Assembly (NCBI RefSeq): GCF_038397785.1
Contig: NZ_CP151642.1
Span: 1,860,001-1,924,000, forward strand
Direction: 5' to 3'
DNA: 64,000 bases
DNA from: Salinibacterium sp. TMP30
GTDB lineage: Bacteria > Actinomycetota > Actinomycetes > Actinomycetales > Microbacteriaceae
How positions within the stretch are numbered: the stretch's first letter is position 1; the number at the start of each line of letters is the position of its first letter. The notes under the pieces are model-generated. The model saw only the letters and a program-made list of their open reading frames with translations, had not been told where the DNA came from and searched no databases. The translations under genes and the position numbers were made by a program. Below are positions 16,832 to 26,272 of the stretch, piece after piece.

Positions 16832-17749
16832 ATGTCCATGAAGCCACGCCCCTCAACGCTGACCGCGGTCGCCGCGGTCGCCGCAGCAGCACTATTCCTC
16901 ACCGGATGTTCAGCTACCGAAGTGGGGAGCCAAGACGTTCCGGCAAGTGACCGACCCACGGCAGCCCTGAACACCGACATTCAAGCGATGCTGCCAGAAC
17001 GCATCATGGAGTCTGGCGTGATCACCGTCGGCACCGAGGCGTACTACCCGCCCTACGAGTCTTTCGCAGACGACGACGCCACCATCATCGGCCTTGACCC
17101 CGACCTCCTTCACGCGGTGGGCGATGTGCTCGGAGTGGAGATCAAGCTCGAGAATATGGCGTTTGATGGACTCCTGCCGGCCCTTGACGCAAAGCGCCTC
17201 GACATTGTGAGCGCTGCCTTGACGATCAACGCGGATCGGGTTGAGAAGTATGACTTCGTCACGTACTTCAACACACCTCAGGGCATCACTGTCCCCGCCG
17301 ATAACCCCAAGGGGATCACAACACGAGACGATCTTTGCGGGCTCAACGTCGCAGTGCTCGACGCATCACATCAACTTTCGCTTCTCGAAGCTATGAATGA
17401 CGACCTCTGCTCCGACAACCAGATGACGGTCACTGCATTTACCTCTGACGCGGATGCACTGCAGCAGCTCCAGTCGGGACGGGCCGATGCCAGCCTCTCT
17501 CAGTACCCTGTCGCGGCGTACAGCGCTGCGAACTTCGGCAATGGCAATATCTTCACTGCCATCAGCGATCCCTCGTTCGGGCCATCACTGCTCGGCGAAG
17601 TATTCCGCAAGGACGACACACAATTGCGCGATGCTGTGCAGGCTGCCATAAATGACCTCATTGACTCCGGGGTTTATGAAGAGGTTCTCGACGCGAACGA
17701 CCTTGCCGTAGGCGCTATTACACAAGCAGAAATCAACGAGATCCCGTAG
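16832..17749 (+). CDS. Polar amino acid ABC transporter substrate-binding lipoprotein
   Basis: 305 residues with a lipoprotein signal ending LFLTGC (C26), so lipid-anchored outside the membrane. The family 3 solute-binding fold is seen from VITVGTEAYYPPYESF (first lobe) and ADASLSQYPVAAYSAANF (second lobe). GAGGAG precedes the ATG. The 204-bp upstream gap holds an AT-rich, promoter-like stretch (about 16710-16770) and no gene. Permease and ATPase follow immediately. The ligand is probably an amino acid or related acid; sequence alone does not say which. Confidence 0.93.
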   Translation: MSMKPRPSTLTAVAAVAAAALFLTGCSATEVGSQDVPASDRPTAALNTDIQAMLPERIMESGVITVGTEAYYPPYESFADDDATIIGLDPDLLHAVGDVLGVEIKLENMAFDGLLPALDAKRLDIVSAALTINADRVEKYDFVTYFNTPQGITVPADNPKGITTRDDLCGLNVAVLDASHQLSLLEAMNDDLCSDNQMTVTAFTSDADALQQLQSGRADASLSQYPVAAYSAANFGNGNIFTAISDPSFGPSLLGEVFRKDDTQLRDAVQAAINDLIDSGVYEEVLDANDLAVGAITQAEINEIP

Positions 17750-17755
17750 CCCGCG

Positions 17756-18715
17756 ATGAGTACCCGCAACTCTCGGATAGAAGACCTAGAGAAAGCCGCG
17801 CACGGAACTGGCGCCATCCACTCTGTGCCCGTACGCCATCCTGGTCAGGCAATCGCTGGCGCCTTACTGGTTCTCGCCCTCGGAGCATTGATCTGGTCTA
17901 TCGTCACGAACGACAACATCAGGTGGGCGATCGTTTTCGAGAATCTTACCGGTGAAACCATTCTGCGCGGCCTCGGCACGACACTGCTGCTTACCGCAAT
18001 TGCGATGCTGATCGGTCTCACCCTTGGTGTGCTACTTGCCATTGCACGACTGTCTAAGAACCGAGTAATGCAAGCGGTGTCGGCAGGGTACATCTGGTTG
18101 TTCCGCGGAACACCATTGCTTGTGCAGCTCTTACTGTGGTTCAACCTGGCACTGTTCTTTCCACGAATCGGCATCGCGGATTTCTCAATCGATACCAACG
18201 TGATCATCACTGCCTTTGGCGCAGCGATTCTTGGACTAGGCCTCAACGAGGGTGCCTATATGGCCGAGATCGTGCGGGGCGGCATCCAATCAGTGAACAA
18301 GGGTCAGATCGAAGCTGCTGCAGCGCTGGGCATGCGGCAGCGTCACGTGACGTGGCGCATCGTACTTCCGCAAGCCATGCGCGTCATCATTCCCCCCATC
18401 GGAAACAACCTCATCACCATGCTGAAAATGACCTCGCTGGTCAGCGTCATCGCCGTGCCTGATCTCCTGAATCGAGCACAAGCGATTAGCGCGAAGAACT
18501 TCTACGTGTTCGAGATGCTGATCGTGGCAACAATTTGGTACTTGGTGATGACAACAATTTTCACCATTCTCCAGATGCAACTTGAGAAGCGCTTCGACCG
18601 AGGCTTCAGCACTAGCAGCCCAAGGGTGGGAAAGCGACTAGCAAAAAATCTGCGCCCCGGCCGCGTATCTAATACCGAGCTATTGCAAACGGTGCAGGAA
18701 AAGAGCAAAGAATGA
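17756..18715 (+). CDS. Polar amino acid ABC transporter permease
   Basis: 319 residues, HisM/GlnP-type. The hydrophobic core begins about residue 30 ([15 protein letters not shown]); the signature [19 protein letters not shown] and the EAA loop [24 protein letters not shown], which contacts the ATPase, are present. The N- and C-terminal extensions (about 25 and 45 residues) are longer than usual. It starts 6 bases after the binding-protein stop and overlaps the ATPase by ATGA. Confidence 0.93.
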   Translation: MSTRNSRIEDLEKAAHGTGAIHSVPVRHPGQAIAGALLVLALGALIWSIVTNDNIRWAIVFENLTGETILRGLGTTLLLTAIAMLIGLTLGVLLAIARLSKNRVMQAVSAGYIWLFRGTPLLVQLLLWFNLALFFPRIGIADFSIDTNVIITAFGAAILGLGLNEGAYMAEIVRGGIQSVNKGQIEAAAALGMRQRHVTWRIVLPQAMRVIIPPIGNNLITMLKMTSLVSVIAVPDLLNRAQAISAKNFYVFEMLIVATIWYLVMTTIFTILQMQLEKRFDRGFSTSSPRVGKRLAKNLRPGRVSNTELLQTVQEKSKE

Positions 18716-19506
18716 GCAATGAGTTTTCGCCTCAAACGAACTCCGACGTGCCGATGGTGGTCGCAAAGAACATCCATAAGTCTTTCGGCCACAACGAGGT
18801 TCTCAAGGGCATTGACATGGAAGTGCCTCGTGGCAGCGTCGTGTCTTTGCTCGGTGCGAGTGGCAGCGGAAAGTCAACCTTTCTGCGGTGCATCAACAGC
18901 CTAGAGAAGATCGATGGTGGCCGCATTTGGATCGATGGCGAGCTAGTCGGCTACAAAGAGAAGAACGGCAAACTGCACGATATGACGGAGGCGGAGATCA
19001 CGCGGCAGCGTATTCGCACCGGCATGGTTTTTCAGCAGTTCAATCTCTTTGCGCATATGACCGTACTTGAGAACATCATCGAGGCGCCGATGAAGGTTCT
19101 CGGCCGGCCGCGCAAACAGGCGATTGAGCGCGCACGTGAACTGCTCGAACGAGTTGGGCTCTCCTCCCATCACGCTCACTACCCCATGCAGCTCTCCGGC
19201 GGACAACAACAGCGTGTCGCTATCGCCCGCGCTCTTGCCATGGATCCTGAGATCATGCTGTTCGATGAGCCGACGAGTGCACTCGACCCCGAGCTTGTCG
19301 GCGAAGTTCTCGACGTCATGCGCGGTCTCGCAGACAGCGGAATGACCATGATCGTTGTGACACATGAGATCGGTTTCGCGCGCGAGGTCTGCGATCAAGT
19401 CGCGTTCTTGCATGCGGGACAAGTAGTGGAGCAAGGACGACCAGAAGACGTGATCAGCAATCCGCAGCACGAACGTACTCGGTCGTTCTTGTCCAAAGTG
19501 CTGTAG
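18712..19506 (+). CDS. Polar amino acid ABC transporter ATP-binding protein
   Basis: 264 residues of GlnQ/HisP type. Walker [18 protein letters not shown]-loop [19 protein letters not shown], signature [15 protein letters not shown], Walker [13 protein letters not shown] and switch VVTHEIGFA are all intact. An insertion between the first strands ([20 protein letters not shown]) is seen in some amino acid importers. Translationally coupled to the permease; a 68-bp gap follows before the dehydrogenase. Confidence 0.95.
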   Translation: MSNEFSPQTNSDVPMVVAKNIHKSFGHNEVLKGIDMEVPRGSVVSLLGASGSGKSTFLRCINSLEKIDGGRIWIDGELVGYKEKNGKLHDMTEAEITRQRIRTGMVFQQFNLFAHMTVLENIIEAPMKVLGRPRKQAIERARELLERVGLSSHHAHYPMQLSGGQQQRVAIARALAMDPEIMLFDEPTSALDPELVGEVLDVMRGLADSGMTMIVVTHEIGFAREVCDQVAFLHAGQVVEQGRPEDVISNPQHERTRSFLSKVL

Positions 19507-19574
19507 TTCGCCACTCCGCCACGCTCAACTTCGAGAACTTTTGGCCGCTCGACGGCCCGAATGAAAGGATTCCT

Positions 19575-20558
19575 GTGTCTGCGACCACTCCCCTGGTGCT
19601 CTTTTCAGACTTCACCGATCTTGATCCCGCACCTGCTAAACAACTACTCCACAACCACGGAATCACTTCCGAGCTGATGCGAGTCGATTCTTCGGGGCAG
19701 ATCGATGAATCACAGCGTCACGCGATCGGCATCGTCGTGGGCTTTTCAGACATCAGTGCTCAGATGATCGACCAGTTGCCGCAACTCGGAATCATCGCTG
19801 CAACGAGCAATGGCACCGACATGATCGATGTCACACATGCGACAGCGCGCGGAATCTGGGTGACCAATGTTGGTCATGCTGCTACCGAAGAGGTTGCCGC
19901 GCACGCACTCATGCTCACGCTTGTTGCATTGCGGGAGTACCCCGCGATGGTGCAGACAGTAAGAAATGGCGGCTGGACAGACGACCTCGCCGTGGTTCCG
20001 CGTCGCATCAGCAGTCTCACTCTCGGCCTCATTGGCTACGGAAGGATCGGCGCAGAGTTTGCCCGGATAGCGGCGCCGCTGTTCGGTCGCGTCATTGCTT
20101 TCGATCCGTTCCGTGCCCCAACTGACGGTGTCGCCGAGCCTGCAAGCCTCGAAACAGTAATCACCGAATCGGATGTGGTATCGCTTCACCTTCCGCTCAC
20201 TGCGGACACGCGCGACCTCATCGGTGCCGATGAAATCACCAGCATGCGTGACAATGCCGTGCTCATCAATGTTTCCCGCGGTGAACTAGTCGACCTCGAC
20301 GCCTGCATCCGGGCTCTCGACAGCGAAAAACTCGCGAGCGTTGGCTTCGACGTGCTGGATGGCGAACCGCCCGCGGCTGATCATCGGCTCCGCAACCATC
20401 CGCGCGCTGTGGTGACCCCCCACGCAGCCTTCCTCTCAGATGAGGCACTAAGGCACTACGAGACCGACCCTGCCAGCTACATCACTGAGTGGTATTCGAG
20501 TGGTTCACCGACAGCCTGCGTTGTTGGCCGCCCGGCCACCGCCACACCTCCCCTCTAA
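19575..20558 (+). CDS. D-isomer-specific 2-hydroxyacid dehydrogenase
   Basis: 327 residues from a GTG with GAAAGGA about 7 bases upstream. The NAD-binding motif is LIGYGRIGAEFARI; the catalytic arginine is in INVSRGELVDLD; the histidine lies in VVTPHAAFLSDEALRHY. Members interconvert 2-hydroxy and 2-oxo acids. Its position between an amino/organic-acid importer and a ThDP decarboxylase suggests a step that delivers a 2-oxo acid for decarboxylation, or reduces one. A phosphoglycerate dehydrogenase role is unlikely as it lacks the ACT domain. Confidence 0.88.
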   Translation: MSATTPLVLFSDFTDLDPAPAKQLLHNHGITSELMRVDSSGQIDESQRHAIGIVVGFSDISAQMIDQLPQLGIIAATSNGTDMIDVTHATARGIWVTNVGHAATEEVAAHALMLTLVALREYPAMVQTVRNGGWTDDLAVVPRRISSLTLGLIGYGRIGAEFARIAAPLFGRVIAFDPFRAPTDGVAEPASLETVITESDVVSLHLPLTADTRDLIGADEITSMRDNAVLINVSRGELVDLDACIRALDSEKLASVGFDVLDGEPPAADHRLRNHPRAVVTPHAAFLSDEALRHYETDPASYITEWYSSGSPTACVVGRPATATPPL

Positions 20559-20611
20559 CAACTGCCCTCCGCACACCTCTGGGCCGCAGTCAACGAAAAC
20601 TGAGATACATC

Positions 20612-22330
20612 ATGAATCCAACGAACTCATCCGACGACAATGCCCAGAGCGCGACGGGAAAAAATGAGCGCATCGGTGGCGACCTTGTCCTCGAGACAAT
20701 TCAGGCGCTCGGTGGGCGACATGTGGTCGGATTGCCCGGCCAACATGCACTGGGACTCTTCGACGCTATCCGCCGAAGCGATCTGCACTACCTGAGTTCA
20801 CGCGTCGAGAACAACGCCGGATTCATGGCTGACGGCCTCGCACGCGCAACCGGCACCGTAGCTCCGCTGTTCTTGTCTGCTGGCCCCGGCGCGCTGACCT
20901 CGCTCGCCGCCCTTCAAGAAGCAGCAGCCTCGTCGATTCCTGTTCTTGCGGTCGCCGCCCAAATCCCGGTCCGCGGCCTTGGTGGCGGACGACACGGATA
21001 CCTCCACGAGTTGCCGGACCAGGCTGCATCATTCAAGGGTGTCGTGAAAGACACGTTCACTGTTCGGCATGTCTCCCAGATCGTGCCAGCCGTAATCGAG
21101 GCCTGGCAACACGCCCTTGACGCCCCAGCCGGACCGGTGCTCTTGGAATTGCCGCAAGATGTGCTGCTCGAACGCATCGACGAGGATCTATTCCCCGTTC
21201 CCACTCCGATGCTGGTTCACGGCAAAACTCCCCGCATTTCGCAACCACTTATCGAGCGCGCAGCCGAGATCCTTGCCTCGGCCGCACGGCCCGTTATCTA
21301 CGCCGGTGGTGGTGTTCGTGCCGCCGCGGCCACGACTGAGTTGCTCCAACTTGCCGAAAGACTTGCCGCTCCGGTCGCAACGACATTCGGCGGCAAGGAG
21401 GTGTTCCCCTGGGAGCACCCGCTCAGCCTGCAATCGTGGGCAGAAGACTTGCATACGACCGAGTTTTTGGAGGACGCCGACGTGCTCTTGGTGGTCGGCA
21501 GCGGTCTCGGCGAACTATCAAGCAACTACTTCACGCTTGACCCACGAGGAACAGTCATCCACATCGATGCCGACCTGGGGCAGCTAACAGCCAATTACCG
21601 AGGTATGGGAATTCACGCAGACGCACGCGATGCACTGAGCGGTATCCTCGCTGCCCTGCCGGAAGGCGACGCTAGCGAGGAAAAGTTCGCTTTAAGCGCC
21701 GCGCGTGCCGCAGAAGTCCGAGACAAGGTGGCGGCGCGCCTCGCAGCTCAGCCGCTTGAGAAGGAAATGAAGTTGATTGCCGAACTTCGTGCTGCTGTAC
21801 CTGCGCACACGGACACGTTCTGGGACATGACTGTTCTCGCCTACTGGGCTTGGTCGGCGTGGAACCCTCAGCAGGGGATTTCTGCTTCGGCACAGGGCTC
21901 AGGCGGTCTCGGCTACGGGCTTCCCGCAGCAATCGGATCCGCGCTTGCCGCCCACACCGACGGCGGGAGTTCGAAGCTCGCCGTGAGCGGTGACGGCGGC
22001 TCGTTGTATGGCATCGCGGAGCTCGCCACACTCGCGCAGCACAACCTAGATGTCACCTGGCTCATCATCGACGACGGCGGCTACGGAATCCTGCGAGAGT
22101 ACATGGTCGCCGAGTTCGGAGCGGCGACCGCAACCGAGCTCACTCGCCCTGACTACGTGGCACTCGCGAAGTCCTTCGGAATCTCAGCGCGGAAAGTGTC
22201 CATCGAAGATGCGCCGGCGGCGGTAGCCGAGGGACTAGCTGCTGGCGGCCCTCAGCTAGTGCTCGTCGAAACAAAGCTCGAGCTCTTTGCCCCGACTCAC
22301 CTGGACCGTCCAGCAGCGCACGAGAAGTAA
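20612..22330 (+). CDS. ThDP-dependent 2-oxoacid decarboxylase-like enzyme (benzoylformate decarboxylase / IlvB superfamily)
   Basis: 572 residues from the ATG at 20612; an open frame continues upstream into the dehydrogenase gene but is not likely coding. The Pyr domain contains the essential glutamate in SSRVENNAGFMADGLARATG (E66); a central domain follows; the PP domain has GDGGSLYGIAELATLAQHNL and ends the ThDP motif with DDGGYG in place of the usual NNGGYG. The motif identifies the superfamily, not the substrate. Last gene of the GntR-ABC-dehydrogenase cluster, implying decarboxylation of an imported or derived 2-oxo acid. Confidence 0.88.
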   Translation: MNPTNSSDDNAQSATGKNERIGGDLVLETIQALGGRHVVGLPGQHALGLFDAIRRSDLHYLSSRVENNAGFMADGLARATGTVAPLFLSAGPGALTSLAALQEAAASSIPVLAVAAQIPVRGLGGGRHGYLHELPDQAASFKGVVKDTFTVRHVSQIVPAVIEAWQHALDAPAGPVLLELPQDVLLERIDEDLFPVPTPMLVHGKTPRISQPLIERAAEILASAARPVIYAGGGVRAAAATTELLQLAERLAAPVATTFGGKEVFPWEHPLSLQSWAEDLHTTEFLEDADVLLVVGSGLGELSSNYFTLDPRGTVIHIDADLGQLTANYRGMGIHADARDALSGILAALPEGDASEEKFALSAARAAEVRDKVAARLAAQPLEKEMKLIAELRAAVPAHTDTFWDMTVLAYWAWSAWNPQQGISASAQGSGGLGYGLPAAIGSALAAHTDGGSSKLAVSGDGGSLYGIAELATLAQHNLDVTWLIIDDGGYGILREYMVAEFGAATATELTRPDYVALAKSFGISARKVSIEDAPAAVAEGLAAGGPQLVLVETKLELFAPTHLDRPAAHEK

Positions 22331-22547
22331 AGGCCTGCAGTTACCGCGCCTCCGCGCACTCCACAGAGGTCGAAACGGAGACCAAGGCGCACGGTAAGCG
22401 TGGTGCAGTGTGTGCCGACTACAAACAGTTGAGGAATCCGGGGGTAATCCCCACAGCGGCGACCCGACAACACGCGATACTGTATCTCCTAGTTCATTGC
22501 TAACGTCGCCGACTACGCGCACCTAGCCGACGATTCTGGAGATCCCT

Positions 22548-23285
22548 TTGGTAGGCACCGCTCTGATTCCCTGGCTTGACCCCAACAACCTCATCGAGGG
22601 CTTCGGAGCGTTTGCGCTGCTCGGGGTCGCGTTCATTGTGTTCGCCGAGACAGGACTGCTCGTTGGCTTCCTCTTGCCCGGCGATACGCTGCTCATTATC
22701 ACCGGCGTGCTGACGTTCACTGGCGTCATCGGCTTTGATATTTGGTGGGTGTGTTTGGCCATCAGCGTTGCAGCATTCTTGGGTGGCGAGGTCGGCTACC
22801 TGATTGGGCACAAATTGGGCCCGAAAGTTTTCGAACGAAAAGAGACCGGGTTGTTTAGCGTCGAGAACGTTAAACGCACCAATGCCTTCTTCGGCCGCTT
22901 CGGCGGTCTCGCAGTAATCTTGGCCCGCTTCGTTCCCGTCGTGCGAACCTTCGCACCGGTAGCAGCAGGCGTCGGCCATATGGACTACCGCAAATACTCC
23001 CTTTACAACGCCATCGGCGCACTCATCTGGGGTTCCGGCCTCACCTACGCCGGATTCCTGCTCGGCTACATTCCGCCGCTGCGTGACTTCATCGTCAACT
23101 ACATCGACATCATCCTGCTCGCCGCCGTCACCATCTCGGTGCTACCGACTGCCTACCACTACTTTCGCTCGTCGTACAAAGCGAAGAAGGCACGTGACGC
23201 CGGTCGCGCCGCTGCACTCGATGACGATGAAGCAGAAAAGCTTGCACTTCACCCCAAGGACTTCGATCAGAAGCTCGACGACTAG
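22548..23285 (+). CDS. DedA family membrane protein
   Basis: 245 residues from a TTG start with GGAG six bases upstream (22538-22541). The first half has FAETGLLVGFLLPGDTLLIITGVL, typical of DedA; the conserved arginine region RFVPVVRTFAPVAAGVGHM follows, then two more membrane segments and a charged tail. DedA proteins are undecaprenyl-phosphate/phospholipid flippase-like proteins needed for envelope homeostasis. The 217 bp before it hold a small G/C hairpin near 22440 and no recognised gene. Confidence 0.92.
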   Translation: MVGTALIPWLDPNNLIEGFGAFALLGVAFIVFAETGLLVGFLLPGDTLLIITGVLTFTGVIGFDIWWVCLAISVAAFLGGEVGYLIGHKLGPKVFERKETGLFSVENVKRTNAFFGRFGGLAVILARFVPVVRTFAPVAAGVGHMDYRKYSLYNAIGALIWGSGLTYAGFLLGYIPPLRDFIVNYIDIILLAAVTISVLPTAYHYFRSSYKAKKARDAGRAAALDDDEAEKLALHPKDFDQKLDD

Positions 23286-23317
23286 GCGGAGTTCCTATGG
23301 ATGTTGCGGTCCGCTAG

Positions 23318-23860
23318 CTATTTGGCTTCACGCTTGCGGATTGCGTCCATGCCCTGCTGGGCGCCGCGACGCACCTCAATGTCTTCGTCTTTGACAAGGG
23401 ACGACATCGCTTCGATCTCTTCTGAGGTTCCGACGGTGCCAAGGGCACGCGCTGCTGCCGCACGAACACGCGGAGTTTCATCCGTGAGGAGCGCCACAAG
23501 CTGTTCGCGAGCGTCGAGTCGACGAGTAGCAACAACACGGGTTGCCATCTCTCGCACACGCCACGCCTGATTGCTGAGTGCCGCGCGTACGGCATCCGCA
23601 GCACTGTCATCCCAGGCGTGCAGCAGTGCGCGGGTTCCCCACAGTTCGGGCCAGTACAACACGGGCGCACCGTCGAGGATGCCCTGAGCGTGTTCGCCTC
23701 CGACGATCAATAGGAACTCTTTGCCCTCGTTGTTGCCCTCAATGAGAGAGACCGCGCGCTCGACAATGACGGCTTCGCCATGTCGTTCGCTCGCTGCCGC
23801 AATGCGGGCCGCGATAGGGAGTTCAAGATTTACTGCGTGGGGATCATCATGTTCAGACAC
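23318..23860 (-). CDS. HEAT-repeat domain protein
   Basis: 180 residues. The C-terminal half (about 85-175) has alpha-helical HEAT/PBS-lyase-like repeats, e.g. DAVRAALSNQAWRVREMATRV and PRVRAAAARALGTVGTSEEI. The N-terminal half is unrecognised (LLIVGGEHAQGILDG). It probably serves as a protein-binding scaffold. The GTG start is 6 bases after TAGGGT (23867-23872, minus strand) with no ribosome site, so the mRNA is probably leaderless. Confidence 0.82.
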   Translation of the reverse strand: MSEHDDPHAVNLELPIAARIAAASERHGEAVIVERAVSLIEGNNEGKEFLLIVGGEHAQGILDGAPVLYWPELWGTRALLHAWDDSAADAVRAALSNQAWRVREMATRVVATRRLDAREQLVALLTDETPRVRAAAARALGTVGTSEEIEAMSSLVKDEDIEVRRGAQQGMDAIRKREAK

Positions 23861-23906
23861 GCCTCAACCCTACGTTGTTGTTCTCCTGCACGAGAACGAC
23901 AAGCGC

Positions 23907-24536
23907 CTACTTCGTGTCGCCGAGCAATCGCGCGCGCACAATGGGCATGATCGCGGTGAACGCTTGCGCACGATGGCTAAGAGCGTCTTTTTGTTCCGAT
24001 GTCATCTCCGCCGACGTGATGCTTCCACCATCTGGCCAAAAAATGGGGTCATAACCAAAACCGTGGGCACCGCTACGTTCGGTCGCAACACGACCTGGCC
24101 ACAGCGCGAGCTCAACGAACTCGTGACGCTCAACGTTGCTATCAGCGCCTGCAGCAGCGGCACCATCGACGGGCACCACGAACGCCGCAGCACACGCAAA
24201 CTGCGCAGCACGATCATCCACACCCTCAAGGTTCGTCAGTAGCAGCTCAACGTTGTCGCTGTCATTGCGGGTGCCCGCATAGCGAGCCGAATGGATGCCG
24301 GGGGCACCACCCAGCGCATCAACGCAAATTCCAGAGTCGTCGGCAAGCGCAGGCAACCCACTATGGATGGCTGCTGCCCGCGCCTTGATCAGTGCATTCG
24401 CCTCAAAAGTGTCGCCGTCCTCTACGGGCTCAGGTCCGTCGTAGGCGACGAGTTCGATACCGTCGAGGGCTGGGCCCAAGATGCGGCGCAGCTCAAGAAC
24501 TTTGTGGGCATTGTGGGTGGCGAGGACGACGTGCAT
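23907..24536 (-). CDS. rdgB: RdgB/HAM1 non-canonical purine NTP pyrophosphatase
   Basis: 209 residues. It hydrolyses ITP, dITP and XTP to monophosphates, keeping damaged purines out of nucleic acid. The start VVLATHNAHKVLELRRIL, the core LADDSGICVDALGGAPGIHSARYAG and the end AHGFGYDPIFW match the family throughout. There is an insertion around residues 115-135 (DGAAAAGADSNVERHEF), an acceptable variation. The ATG overlaps the rph stop (TAATG), so it is co-translated with RNase PH. Confidence 0.96.
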   Translation of the reverse strand: MHVVLATHNAHKVLELRRILGPALDGIELVAYDGPEPVEDGDTFEANALIKARAAAIHSGLPALADDSGICVDALGGAPGIHSARYAGTRNDSDNVELLLTNLEGVDDRAAQFACAAAFVVPVDGAAAAGADSNVERHEFVELALWPGRVATERSGAHGFGYDPIFWPDGGSITSAEMTSEQKDALSHRAQAFTAIMPIVRARLLGDTK

Positions 24537-25285
24537 TATTTTGCGTCGGATCCTGCGGCACCTTCAGCAAGCGATGCGACCTGCATCGAGGTGAGGTCAA
24601 CTGCCCCCTCAAGGGCGAGGTCGAGAAGGGAGTCGAGTTCGCGGCGGTCGAATGGTGCACCTTCGGCGGTTCCCTGAACTTCTACGAAGAGGCCGCGCCC
24701 GGTGACAACAACATTCATATCGGTTTCGGCACGCACGTCTTCGACGTAGGCGAGGTCGAGCATGGGCTCACCATCGATGATTCCGACGCTCACGGCGGCG
24801 AGTGAGTCGAACAGGGCTTTGGAGTTCTTGCCGATGAATTTCTTTTCGCGACCCCACTCGATGGCGTCCGCGAGCGCAACGTAAGCGCCGGTGATGGCCG
24901 CCGTGCGGGTTCCTCCGTCGGCCTGGAGCACGTCACAGTCGATGACGATGGTGTTCTCGCCGAGAGCTTTCATGTCGACAACGGCACGGAGGCTGCGGCC
25001 GATGAGGCGCGAGATCTCGTGGGTGCGCCCGCCGACCTTACCCTTGACGGCTTCGCGGTCCATGCGGCTGTTCGTGCTGCGCGGCAGCATCGAGTACTCG
25101 GCCGTGACCCAGCCTTTGCCTTTGCCAGTCATCCAGCGCGGCACGCCATTGGTGAAGGATGCCGTGCACAGTACCTTCGTCTTACCGAAGGAAATGAGGG
25201 CTGACCCTTCTGCCTGGTCGCTCCAACCGCGCTCAATCGTGACCTTGCGCAGTTCGTTGTTTTCGCGACCATCGTGACGTGTCAT
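24536..25285 (-). CDS. rph: Ribonuclease PH
   Basis: 249 residues. A phosphorolytic 3'-5' exoribonuclease that trims tRNA 3' ends. The N-terminal [60 protein letters not shown]-type core and [20 protein letters not shown] are strongly conserved. The rph-rdgB pairing is a common actinobacterial arrangement, here with murI about 75 bp upstream on the same strand. It has a purine-rich leader (AGAGAAGAGAC) in place of a good Shine-Dalgarno. Confidence 0.97.
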   Translation of the reverse strand: MTRHDGRENNELRKVTIERGWSDQAEGSALISFGKTKVLCTASFTNGVPRWMTGKGKGWVTAEYSMLPRSTNSRMDREAVKGKVGGRTHEISRLIGRSLRAVVDMKALGENTIVIDCDVLQADGGTRTAAITGAYVALADAIEWGREKKFIGKNSKALFDSLAAVSVGIIDGEPMLDLAYVEDVRAETDMNVVVTGRGLFVEVQGTAEGAPFDRRELDSLLDLALEGAVDLTSMQVASLAEGAAGSDAK

Positions 25286-25360
25286 GTCTCTTCTCTCTAT
25301 CGGTGAATTCTGGCGAGCGGGATAGTTGGCTAGGGGGTATCTGGCTAATAGAACTTCTGG

Positions 25361-26200
25361 CTAGCTGGGCAGCGTCGGCAAGCTAATTGCACCAGTCTCG
25401 AAGGTTTCAACTCGCACAATGTTGGGCCCCATGAATCGGGAAGCCAAACGCGTGAAGCCTTCCTTGTCTGGGCCTGTGGCCTCGAAGGTATGTTCGGCCG
25501 GTTCGGTCGAATCGCGCAACAGGTTGTGTGCCACCAAAGTGCTGTAGACGTCGTAGGCGGTTGCTTCAGCGCTGGAGACGAGCGTAACGTCGCGGCCCAT
25601 CACATACTGAATCGCCGCAGAAATGTGCGGGTAGTGGGTGCAGCCGAGCACAAGCGTGTCAATCTCGGCGGCCTTCAGTGGTGCCAAATACTCTTCCGCG
25701 ACCGCAAGAACTTCGGGCCCGGTCGTGATGCCGGCCTCCACAAATTCAACGAATCGTGGGCACGCCTGGGTGAACAATTCGATATCGGATGCTGCGGCGA
25801 AGGCATCCACATAGGCACGCGACTTGATGGTGCCCTCGGTGCCGATCACTCCGACGCGACGATTGCGGGTCTGGCTCACTGCCGCCCTCGTAGCGGGCTG
25901 GATCACTTCAACCACTTCGATACCGTACGCCTCGGTGTAACGCTCACGGGCATCCCGCAGCATCGCTGCGGAGGCAGTGTTGCACGCAATGACGAGCAGT
26001 TTGACGCCATCGTCGACGAGACGATCCATCACTTCGAGGGCATAGCGCCGAACATCCGCAATCGGTTTGGGTCCATAGGGCGAGTGGAGGGTATCGCCAA
26101 CATAAACGATCGACTCGTGAGGCAATTGGTCGATGATGGCGCGGGCGACGGTGAGGCCGCCGACTCCGGAGTCGAAAACGCCAATGGGTGCATCAGTCAC
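25361..26200 (-). CDS. murI: Glutamate racemase
   Basis: 279 residues. It makes D-glutamate for peptidoglycan. N-terminal [17 protein letters not shown] contains the conserved Asp-Ser; the two catalytic cysteines are in [11 protein letters not shown] (C73) and [10 protein letters not shown] (about residue 186). Starts at GTG 26200, 7 bases after TACGAT (26208-26213, minus strand) with no ribosome site; probably leaderless. The divergent pncB promoter is adjacent. Confidence 0.97.
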   Translation of the reverse strand: MTDAPIGVFDSGVGGLTVARAIIDQLPHESIVYVGDTLHSPYGPKPIADVRRYALEVMDRLVDDGVKLLVIACNTASAAMLRDARERYTEAYGIEVVEVIQPATRAAVSQTRNRRVGVIGTEGTIKSRAYVDAFAAASDIELFTQACPRFVEFVEAGITTGPEVLAVAEEYLAPLKAAEIDTLVLGCTHYPHISAAIQYVMGRDVTLVSSAEATAYDVYSTLVAHNLLRDSTEPAEHTFEATGPDKEGFTRLASRFMGPNIVRVETFETGAISLPTLPS

Positions 26201-26230
26201 GCCATCAATCGTAGTGGTGGATGCGCAGGG

Positions 26231-26254
26231 AGACCCTGACCGCCTTCAGGGTCT
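26231..26254. promoter_or_regulatory. Inverted repeat between murI and pncB
   Basis: AGACCCTGA (26231-26239) and TCAGGGTCT (26246-26254) are perfect 9-bp arms separated by 6 bases. The dyad lies over the -35 area of a pncB promoter whose -10 is TACGCT at 26261-26266, and behind the murI promoter. It could be an operator for NAD metabolism control (an NrtR-like role would fit pncB), but this sequence was not matched to a known consensus. Confidence 0.5.
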
Positions 26255-26272
26255 GTCGCGTACGCTGATCAG

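Noticed and set aside
20489-20611. N-terminal extension of the ThDP enzyme
   Set aside because: The extra 41 codons overlap the dehydrogenase gene, show no homology to ThDP enzymes, and the ATG at 20612 starts just ahead of the Pyr domain.
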